Shown piece after piece: positions 1-4,848 of a stretch of 7,778 bases of DNA (positions are counted from its first letter, which is position 1; each line of letters starts with the position of its first letter). The notes beneath the pieces are model-generated. The model searched no databases, was not told the DNA's origin, and worked only from the letters and a program-made list of their open reading frames with translations. Source of the DNA: Methanomassiliicoccales archaeon (GTDB lineage Archaea > Thermoplasmatota > Thermoplasmata > Methanomassiliicoccales > Methanomethylophilaceae); NCBI GenBank assembly GCA_900767505.1, contig CAAFZG010000114.1:1-7778 (forward strand), read 5' to 3'. The position numbers and the translations under genes were made by a program.

Positions 1-28
1 CTTTCCCTACACGACGCTCTTCCGATCT
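1..28. other. Illumina TruSeq adapter (sequencing artefact)
   Basis: The first 28 bases match the 3' end of the Illumina universal P5/read-1 adapter, ending in ACACGACGCTCTTCCGATCT at 9-28. Genomic sequence begins at about 29. The adapter happens to keep the mmp3 reading frame open, so an automatic gene call could wrongly extend the protein through it. This is library contamination at a contig end and has no biological role. Confidence 0.97.
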
Positions 29-29
29 C

Positions 30-602
30 TCCGTCGGTATGACGCAGGCCGCAGGCGCGGAGTTCCTCGCCAAGGCGGGCATAAAGCAGGTCCGCATGGG
101 GGACACATCCGACGATGCGATCATCGCGGAGCAGATGCCCGAGCATACGATCACAGCCCTGGAGAAGGGTGAGGTCGAGACGTTCGGAGTCCCCAGGGAC
201 AGGGTGTTCAGGATCAAGCTGTCCGACGAGGACCCGGTGTCATTGCATTATTTCAAGAAGGTCACGGGACTCAGCCACAAACCCGTGGGCATCCTGAAGG
301 TCCAGTTCACATTCGAGGGCCTCCCGATGGTCACGTTCTACGGCGACGAGGTCAGGGGTAAGAACCTGTACCCGCAGGACCCGTTCAAGAAGGTCAAACG
401 CGGGGACATCGGTCTCACGAACCAGGCCAGGCCGCATCACGGACTGATCGGTATAAGGCTGCAGGACAGCAAGGAGTTCGGACCCACAGGCGAGGAGCCC
501 TACGGTACGAACATAGTCGGAAGGTTCACCGACGACCTCGACAGGCTCCTTAAGGACCTGAGCGAGGAGGACACGGTGTACATCACGGAGGAGGACCTAT
601 GA
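30..602 (+). CDS. mmp3: Methanogenesis marker protein 3 (Mmp3), C-terminal part
   Basis: This is the C-terminal ~190 residues of Mmp3, a protein normally about 500 residues long. The 5' end is lost at the contig edge. The ATG at 39 is very probably an internal methionine, because in-frame codons 30-38 (S-V-G) precede it with no start signal, and before those lies adapter. Recognisable family segments include GEVETFGVP (visible residues 44-52 counted from the ATG), SLHYFKKVTGL, KKVKRGDIGLTNQARP and DSKEFGPTGEEPYGTNIVG. They form a cyclophilin-like fold in this family. Mmp3 is reported in the ATP-dependent activation complex of methyl-coenzyme M reductase with McrC, Mmp7, Mmp17 and component A2. 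The visible part has no cysteine, so any cluster ligands must lie in the missing N-terminus. The stop overlaps the mmp6 start (ATGA at 599-602). Confidence 0.9.
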   Translation, partial: SVGMTQAAGAEFLAKAGIKQVRMGDTSDDAIIAEQMPEHTITALEKGEVETFGVPRDRVFRIKLSDEDPVSLHYFKKVTGLSHKPVGILKVQFTFEGLPMVTFYGDEVRGKNLYPQDPFKKVKRGDIGLTNQARPHHGLIGIRLQDSKEFGPTGEEPYGTNIVGRFTDDLDRLLKDLSEEDTVYITEEDL

Positions 603-1018
603 GCGAGAAGAGAGAGACGAGACTGTTCATGATCTCCCCCAGATCGATGCTCACGCCGGACCAGCTGTGCCGTATGGTTCATGCTTTCGGTGAATCTGCC
701 ATCGTCAAGGAGACATGCTACGGGTGCCTGGTGGAGGCGCCCAGGGACACCGTCAGGGAGATCCTGTCGAAGGTCAGGGAGAAGTACCCTTACGAGGTGT
801 TCTCCAAGGTCAGGGCGTACCCCTGCAGCGACCCCCGCAGATGCAGGGCGCAGCACGGGACCAGGCCCGGCTATGCCCAGCTGGAGGAGGAGTGGGCACT
901 GCTGTCCAGCATCCAGTATGCATTGGAGAAGGTGGATGAGGGCGCGAGATCCGTGCCCGGAGACCAGAAGAAACGCATTTCGGTAAACGATTTCAAGAAG
1001 ATATGCGAGGTGCACTGA
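599..1018 (+). CDS. mmp6: Methanogenesis marker protein 6 (Mmp6)
   Basis: This 139-residue protein of the Mmp6 family has a length normal for the family, and its function is not established. The ATG at 599 overlaps the mmp3 stop and has a purine-rich Shine-Dalgarno (GGAGGAGG, 587-594) four bases upstream. The sequence opens with ETRLFMISPRSMLTP, followed by a cysteine-rich core: C24, a CYGC motif (C40 and C43), C76 and C82 (CSDPRRC), then C136 near the end. The core lies in an LVEAPRDTVREILSKVR context. The paired cysteines could bind a metal or an iron-sulfur cluster, but that is inference. Its position between mmp3 and mmp5, with translational coupling on both sides, suggests that it works with MCR activation or assembly. 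No membrane segment or signal peptide is visible. Confidence 0.9.
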   Translation: MSEKRETRLFMISPRSMLTPDQLCRMVHAFGESAIVKETCYGCLVEAPRDTVREILSKVREKYPYEVFSKVRAYPCSDPRRCRAQHGTRPGYAQLEEEWALLSSIQYALEKVDEGARSVPGDQKKRISVNDFKKICEVH

Positions 1019-1452
1019 TGAAGGTCTTCATAGATCCGCCGAACAGCCTCGTGCTGTTCGATCTTGTAGAGAGGTTCGGTCACGAGCCCCTGAGCGCGAT
1101 GGCGGCCATCCAGGAGAAGGTAGACAACCTGGAGGTCGACATGCCGCCGATGAACATCACACTTGACGACGTGGTCAAGGGACTGAAGTACGCGGGTGTG
1201 GAGGTGCCGTCGGGAGTCAGGGGAAGGCTCGCAGTCTGGGGTCCGCTCATAGAGCAGGCCGATGCGGCCATCATCATGGACGACTGCCCCTACTCATTCG
1301 GATGCGTCGGATGCGACAGGTCCAACCTCATGGTCCGCTACCTCATCAAGAGGCGCGGGATCCCGGTGCTCCATACTTCGTACCCCGAGGACGACGAGCA
1401 GGCGGTCAACTTCGTCGCGCAGACAAAGGAGTTCCTGGAGGGATTGGAATGA
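1018..1452 (+). CDS. mmp5: Methanogenesis marker protein 5 (Mmp5)
   Basis: This is a 144-residue Mmp5-family protein of unknown molecular function. I chose the ATG at 1018, which overlaps the mmp6 stop as TGATG and has GAGGTG (1007-1012) at five bases spacing. The ATA/ATG triplets further upstream lie inside mmp6 and have no such signal. The start [22 protein letters not shown] is typical of the family. A central segment, [17 protein letters not shown], leads to C90, C96 and C99 (C-X5-C-X2-C, within [16 protein letters not shown]). This is a plausible iron-sulfur or metal site, though not a canonical ferredoxin motif. The protein is soluble, with no membrane segments. Co-translation with mmp6 and mmp15 suggests a joint role in MCR maturation. 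Confidence 0.9.
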   Translation: MKVFIDPPNSLVLFDLVERFGHEPLSAMAAIQEKVDNLEVDMPPMNITLDDVVKGLKYAGVEVPSGVRGRLAVWGPLIEQADAAIIMDDCPYSFGCVGCDRSNLMVRYLIKRRGIPVLHTSYPEDDEQAVNFVAQTKEFLEGLE

Positions 1453-2672
1453 CCATCAAGATAGCGCAGCTGTCATGCGGAACGGAATACAGCAGCGTGC
1501 AGTACGAGATCGAGAAGGCCGCCAGGTCCGTGGGGGCGAGGATAGTCTATCCGGACGTCTCCGCAGCGGACATAGACGAGGCTGTCAGGAGGTTCGGATT
1601 CTCACCGAGGTCCCCACAGCTCAAGCTGATGATCGCAAGGGCCGTCCAGCTCGCCGACGAGAAGTACGATGCGGATGCGGTCTTCATCACAACCTGCTTC
1701 AGATGCGCCGAGGCCGCATTGGTCAGGAACGAGCTCAGGAGGTTCATCCAGGAGCACACGAGGCTTCCGGTCGTCACCTACTCGTTCACCGAGAGGCTCA
1801 AGGCATCCCAGCTCCTCACGAGGATGGAGGCCCTGGTCACCATCGTCACCAGGAAGGAGCTCCTCGCAAGGGAGAGGCAGACCGGCATCACCGCCGGACT
1901 CGACTCCGGATCGTCGACCACCAAGGCCGTCATCATGGAGAACAACAGGATCATCGGAAAGGACTGGACGCCGTCCGGGGATGTCGTGGCATCCGCCACG
2001 CAGGTGCTCGAGAACGCCATGAAGATGGCCGGCGTCGAGCTGAAGGACATCGAGGCCATGGGAACGACCGGATACGGAAGGTTCACCCTCGGAGACCACT
2101 TCAATGCCAAGCTGGTCCAGGAGGAGCTCACCGTGAACTCCAAGGGCGCCGTCTGGCTTGCCGACAGGCAGAGGGGAGAGGCCACCATCATCGATATCGG
2201 AGGTATGGACAACAAGGCCATCACCGTCCGCGACGGTGTCCCGGACAACTTCACCATGGGCGGTATCTGCGCTGGAGCCTCCGGAAGGTTCCTCGAGATG
2301 ACCGCCAAGAGGCTCAAGATCGACGTCACCGAACTGGGTGCGCTGGCCGACAAAGGGGAATGGAGGAACGCCAAGATGAACTCGTACTGTTCCGTCTTCG
2401 GAATCCAGGACCTGGTTACCACGCCGGGAGAGGGCAAGACATTCGAGGATGTCGCGGCCGCGGCATGCCACTCCGTCGCGGAGCAGGTCTACGAGCAGCA
2501 GCTCCAGGAGATCGATGTGAGGCATCCGATCATCCAGGTCGGGGGAACATCGCTGATCTCCGGTCTCGTGAGACAGGTCGGAGAGGTCCTCGGAGAGAAG
2601 CCCATCGTACCGCCGGACTCCCAGTACATCGGGGCCGTCGGCGGCGCGCTGCTGAGCTCGGGACTCCTGTGA
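1449..2672 (+). CDS. mmp15: Methanogenesis marker protein 15 (Mmp15), activase-type ATPase
   Basis: This 407-residue protein belongs to the Mmp15 branch of the BadF/BadG/BcrA/BcrD (2-hydroxyacyl-CoA dehydratase activator) ATPase superfamily. The start is the ATG at 1449, overlapping the mmp5 stop (ATGA) with GGAGG at 1437-1441. A longer frame opens further upstream but lies inside mmp5. Residues 1-145 resemble a dehydratase-like domain, with C10 and the pair C83/C86 (TTCFRC). Residues 149-407 are the ASKHA ATPase: phosphate-1 loop [11 protein letters not shown] (150-160), phosphate-2 [10 protein letters not shown] (247-256) and adenosine motif IIQVGGTS (361-368). C274 ([13 protein letters not shown]) and C314 (NSYCSVF) sit where activators hold the [4Fe-4S] cluster bridging a homodimer. 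Members of this superfamily use ATP to inject a low-potential electron into a partner. The natural target here would be MCR or its activation complex, which is an inference. Confidence 0.92.
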   Translation: MTIKIAQLSCGTEYSSVQYEIEKAARSVGARIVYPDVSAADIDEAVRRFGFSPRSPQLKLMIARAVQLADEKYDADAVFITTCFRCAEAALVRNELRRFIQEHTRLPVVTYSFTERLKASQLLTRMEALVTIVTRKELLARERQTGITAGLDSGSSTTKAVIMENNRIIGKDWTPSGDVVASATQVLENAMKMAGVELKDIEAMGTTGYGRFTLGDHFNAKLVQEELTVNSKGAVWLADRQRGEATIIDIGGMDNKAITVRDGVPDNFTMGGICAGASGRFLEMTAKRLKIDVTELGALADKGEWRNAKMNSYCSVFGIQDLVTTPGEGKTFEDVAAAACHSVAEQVYEQQLQEIDVRHPIIQVGGTSLISGLVRQVGEVLGEKPIVPPDSQYIGAVGGALLSSGLL

Positions 2673-2681
2673 GGCGTTCAG

Positions 2682-3248
2682 ATGGAAGTGGAAGTTGTGG
2701 GCACCGATCCCTTCGGGGACCAGGCCTACGTACAGCTGTTCAGCGACATCATGAACGACCTGGACAAGGCGGTCATGATCGACAGGGCGAAGCTCGTGCT
2801 CGACCCCGCCACGCCGCTGTTCGTCTTCTCGCTCGTGCTGAAGGCCGAACCCGCTCCCAAGAGCATCGCCGATGTCGCCACCGTCAGGGAGGAGAACGGC
2901 AATGTTCACCTCACCATCACGCAGGAGCGCTACGCCCCAGAGATCCTGAGGGCCCTCTGGGCCCGCTACGGGAGGAAGGACGTCGTCCAGCAGACGAGGT
3001 TCGATCTCGATGTGAACGGAGCGTCCGAGTCCGATATGGCAGGATTGCTGGTGTCCAACGGAGAGGACGACAGGAGGGAGATCATGGCGGCCATCTGGCG
3101 TACCATGCCCGAGGGGATCAAGAACAGGAAGTCCCTGGTGTCCGGCAGCGTGATAACGGTGGTCGCCACAGAAGAGGTGCTCCTTCCCGAGATGATATCG
3201 AAGGGCGAGGAGGTCCACAGGAGCATGGGAGGTGCGATCGATGTATGA
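2682..3248 (+). CDS. mmp17: Methanogenesis marker protein 17 (Mmp17)
   Basis: This 188-residue Mmp17-family protein starts at the ATG at 2682, nine bases after the mmp15 stop. A weak Shine-Dalgarno (TGAGG, 2670-2674) overlaps that stop. Family-typical stretches are MEVEVVGTDPFGDQAY at the N-terminus, ITQERYAPEILRALWARYG in the middle and VLLPEMISKGEEVHRSMGG near the end. I see no cysteine in the whole protein, so it is unlikely to ligate an iron-sulfur cluster by thiolates and is more probably a structural or bridging subunit. Mmp17 is reported to co-purify with MCR activation component A3a together with Mmp3, Mmp7 and McrC. The last eight bases overlap the mmp7 start. Confidence 0.9.
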   Translation: MEVEVVGTDPFGDQAYVQLFSDIMNDLDKAVMIDRAKLVLDPATPLFVFSLVLKAEPAPKSIADVATVREENGNVHLTITQERYAPEILRALWARYGRKDVVQQTRFDLDVNGASESDMAGLLVSNGEDDRREIMAAIWRTMPEGIKNRKSLVSGSVITVVATEEVLLPEMISKGEEVHRSMGGAIDV

Positions 3249-4173
3249 GGTCCTGATGTACGACGGCGGAGTGTATCGCTCCGACGAGCTGTTCGAGATC
3301 ATCGAGGATGTTGGAGGAGTTGTACTCCAGAAGAACCGCAGCGCGCAGATGCTGACGGTCACCATGTCCGTGCCCGAAGAGGACCGCGCCGCCATAGAGC
3401 ATGTCTGCACCGACATAGGCGGACAGGTCAGGGAGGTCCCGCTTGCAGGGATGGAGATCGCGGTGGTAGGCCCCACGCTGGGACGCCATCACATGCCGCA
3501 TCCCATCTGCGACATCGCGGAGGAGCTCAGGCGCTACGGTGCGATCACCGTCGTCATGGGACTGGCGAGGGGCCGCGGAAAGGCGACCGCCCAGATATCC
3601 ATGACCGAGAGGATGATCCTCGACGAGTACGACGCGGTCGTGTTCATGCTCGGGAACTTCAAGCCCTGTGTGGAGACGAAGGCCGAGCTCATGCAGGACA
3701 TCCATGTCCCGACCGTTCTGGTCACCGGACCGGTGCCCGAGGGCATCGACGGCACATGCGATGCCATCGTCTCCGGAATCGGAAGGAAGATGGCCAGGAT
3801 GAGGACACCTCCGGAGAGGGCGAAGCTCGAGGAGGTCGCAGACACCCTGGAGAAGGTCCTGAAGGAGAAGAAGCGCATCCTCGAGGAGGATCCGCTGTAT
3901 GTGCATCCTGCCGAGGTCAAGACCGTGCTGGAGGAGTACGAACCGATCAACATGTGCCTCAGGCCCGCGCCGATGGTCCTCCATCTGGACGGGATAAGGG
4001 TGAAGATCCCCTATCAGGAGCATGCCGAGTACCTGAGAAACGTCATGATCTACGGAAGGCCGCTGGGCGAGATCGCCACCATAGAGCCGTCGAAGATCGA
4101 TGACAGCAGTGTGGTCATCCGCATCAAGACCCGTTCGCAGGTCGAGGCGGAGGATTCGCAGAGAACGGGTTGA
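3241..4173 (+). CDS. mmp7: Methanogenesis marker protein 7 (Mmp7)
   Basis: This is a 310-residue Mmp7-family protein, about the family length. The ATG at 3241 is preferred over the in-frame GTG at 3232 because a near-perfect Shine-Dalgarno (GGGAGGTG, 3227-3234) stands six bases before it and covers that GTG. The start MYEVLMYDGGVYRSDELFE is characteristic. Residues 70-180 look like a Rossmann-type alpha/beta unit (MEIAVVGPTLGRHHMPHPIC, then ITVVMGLARGRGK). Residues 190-215 form a charged helix. C56, C90, C143, C173 and C239 are spread through the sequence, and C90 and C143 (NFKPC) are the best cluster-ligand candidates. Mmp7 is reported in the MCR activation complex with McrC, Mmp3 and Mmp17. 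It is the last gene of the operon, followed by hairpins and a ten-T tract. Confidence 0.9.
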   Translation: MYEVLMYDGGVYRSDELFEIIEDVGGVVLQKNRSAQMLTVTMSVPEEDRAAIEHVCTDIGGQVREVPLAGMEIAVVGPTLGRHHMPHPICDIAEELRRYGAITVVMGLARGRGKATAQISMTERMILDEYDAVVFMLGNFKPCVETKAELMQDIHVPTVLVTGPVPEGIDGTCDAIVSGIGRKMARMRTPPERAKLEEVADTLEKVLKEKKRILEEDPLYVHPAEVKTVLEEYEPINMCLRPAPMVLHLDGIRVKIPYQEHAEYLRNVMIYGRPLGEIATIEPSKIDDSSVVIRIKTRSQVEAEDSQRTG

Positions 4174-4174
4174 T

Positions 4175-4213
4175 CCCGGACAAGGCCCGAGCGGGCCCTG
4201 GAGATGTTCCGGG
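4175..4213 (+). other. Nested hairpin in the mmp operon 3' UTR
   Basis: Two stems nest directly behind the mmp7 stop. The outer pair is CCCGGA (4175-4180) with TCCGGG (4208-4213). The inner pair is GGCCC (4184-4188) with GGGCC (4193-4197) around a GAGC loop. Both are fully complementary. The structure may protect the transcript end or assist termination together with the next hairpin, and its function is inferred. Confidence 0.55.
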
Positions 4214-4239
4214 GGCCGTTCACGGCCACTTTTTTTTTT
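4214..4239 (+). terminator. Transcription terminator of the mmp operon
   Basis: A 5-bp GC hairpin (GGCCG at 4214-4218, TTCA loop, CGGCC at 4223-4227) is followed two bases later by ten consecutive T (4230-4239). Archaeal RNA polymerase terminates mainly on T-tracts in the non-template strand, so this is the probable end of the mmp transcript. Confidence 0.8.
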
Positions 4240-4421
4240 GACTCTTCACGATTCTTGTAGACACCCTCACTCGCAGAACTGCTGATGGGATGACGTACCC
4301 ATGCCAGGATCCTGTCGATCTTCTCTCTGAACCTTTCAGCCCTCTTCTTGAGGATGTCATTGTCCAAATCGACAGAGGTAGGTATCGCCCAGAGAGAAGC
4401 AGCAAGAAGGTGGATCGTTAT
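4239..4421 (-). pseudogene. Possible remnant of an ISL3-type transposase C-terminus
   Basis: The minus strand between stops at 4422-4427 and the T-tract reads as a coherent ~60-residue peptide without a credible start. It contains DILKKRAERFREKIDRILAW followed by VRHPISSSASEGVYKNREES. The order of a charged helix, a W-x2-HPIS motif, then EG and a K/N-rich end is reminiscent of the C-terminal part of ISL3-family transposases (HPIS...EG.NN.IK). The catalytic core is absent. The frame continues antisense into mmp7 beyond the T-tract, where it is only a shadow. The assignment is from memory of the family and is tentative. The alternative is a chance open frame. Confidence 0.35.
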
Positions 4422-4430
4422 TCATCATCC

Positions 4431-4485
4431 GTTTTAAACGGCACTTAACCGGCACTTAACCGGCACTTAACCGGCAATTAAACGG
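4431..4485. repeat. 11-bp tandem repeat, five units
   Basis: Five adjacent 11-bp units lie here: GTTTTAAACGG (4431-4441), three identical CACTTAACCGG copies (4442-4452, 4453-4463, 4464-4474) and CAATTAAACGG (4475-4485). All share a TTAA core and a CGG end. The first unit with its two preceding C bases forms the near-palindrome CCGTTTTAAACGG. The period is about one helical turn, which would present every unit on the same DNA face, as expected for a cooperative protein-binding array. It could also be a simple minisatellite. It does not resemble a CRISPR array, as there are no spacers. Confidence 0.85.
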
Positions 4486-4518
4486 AACTTGTATTGCCTA
4501 TTGAAACTCTAACTCCCG

Positions 4519-4701
4519 TTATTTGAGGTATAAGTTCACTCCCAGTCTACCATCCAATTTTCTCAAGTCAGCAGGAACGTAGTCCATGATTGTCCTCTCG
4601 GAGGTCTTGGAGATCGTGGCGATGGAGTATATGAACACCGATTCCTCGCGCAGTCCGAAGCAGAGGATCCGCCTCCCATCTCTCGACGACTGGTGATGCT
4701 A
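4519..4701 (-). pseudogene. Unidentified gene remnant (C-terminus)
   Basis: On the minus strand, 59 codons between an in-frame TAG (4699-4701) and a TAA stop (4519-4521) read like a real protein tail. They contain DGRRILCFGLREESVFIYS, then ERTIMDYVPADLRKLDGRLG and VNLYLK. The alternation of hydrophobic and charged residues is natural, and there is no in-frame start or ribosome site. A neighbouring minus-strand frame (from about 4756, starting MRINEIFSLSRKR) could be the upstream part after a frameshift. I cannot name the family. An insertion-sequence transposase tail is one possibility, given the other remnants nearby. TAG can encode pyrrolysine in this order, but without a start that reading has no support. 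Confidence 0.4.
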
Positions 4702-4731
4702 TCTGGATGATCTGCCAGACGTTTTCGAGAC

Positions 4732-4758
4732 AATGAGAAAATCTCATTAATTCTCATT
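4732..4758. promoter_or_regulatory. Candidate operator: inverted plus direct repeat
   Basis: A perfect inverted repeat, AATGAGA (4732-4738), AAA, TCTCATT (4742-4748), is followed by a third exact copy, TCTCATT (4752-4758), in direct orientation ten bases after the second. It ends about 21 bases upstream of the TATA-like element of the flavoprotein gene. That is the position expected for an archaeal activator site or a factor assisting TBP/TFB. The regulator is unknown. Confidence 0.55.
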
Positions 4759-4770
4759 TCTTTTCCGTGC

Positions 4771-4785
4771 GGGAAACCATTATAA
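4771..4785 (+). promoter_or_regulatory. Archaeal promoter (BRE plus TATA-like box)
   Basis: A purine-rich GGGAAACC (4771-4778) resembling a BRE precedes ATTATAA (4779-4785). With usual archaeal spacing, transcription would start near 4808-4812, leaving a leader of about 40 bases before the ATG at 4849. This is the only convincing promoter in the window, since the mmp operon promoter lies off the left edge. Confidence 0.55.
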
Positions 4786-4820
4786 CGCATGATGACCTGC
4801 TCGTTTCTAGTGCATAGCGA

Positions 4821-4842
4821 CCGCTCTTCAGGGGCGGAGGTG
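4821..4842 (+). promoter_or_regulatory. Shine-Dalgarno with leader hairpin
   Basis: GGAGGTG (4836-4842) is a near-consensus ribosome site six bases before the ATG at 4849 and decides that start. A short hairpin just upstream (CCGCTC 4821-4826 with GGGCGG 4832-4837, one G-U pair) would pair the first two G of the site while leaving AGGTG free. A translational effect is possible but weakly supported. Confidence 0.6.
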
Positions 4843-4848
4843 TAACAC

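Noticed and set aside
1003..1017. An upstream alternative start for mmp5 (five extra residues).
   Set aside because: The ribosome site GAGGTG at 1007-1012 is placed for the ATG at 1018, and family members begin at MKVFIDPP.
3232..3240. A GTG start for mmp7 three codons upstream.
   Set aside because: The GTG is part of the Shine-Dalgarno (3227-3234) serving the ATG at 3241.
1262..3256. A 664-residue plus-strand open frame overlapping mmp5, mmp15 and mmp17.
   Set aside because: It is an out-of-frame reading rich in R, G, H and Q, typical of shifted GC-rich coding sequence. The overlapped genes are recognised families.
1602..3476. A 624-residue minus-strand open frame opposite mmp15, mmp17 and mmp7.
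   Set aside because: It crosses three well-supported genes, has a compositionally biased translation and lacks any start signal.
4431..4485. A CRISPR array.
   Set aside because: Units are 11 bp and directly adjacent with no unique spacers, and no cas gene is present.
4699..4701. The TAG as a pyrrolysine codon in a functional gene.
   Set aside because: The reading frame around it has no start codon or ribosome site and its upstream part does not continue as plausible protein. Decay is the simpler explanation.
4174..4848. A tRNA or other structured RNA gene in the long intergenic region.
   Set aside because: I found no cloverleaf, T-loop consensus (GTTCRA context) or CCA-type end on either strand. 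The visible hairpins are explained as terminator and leader elements.
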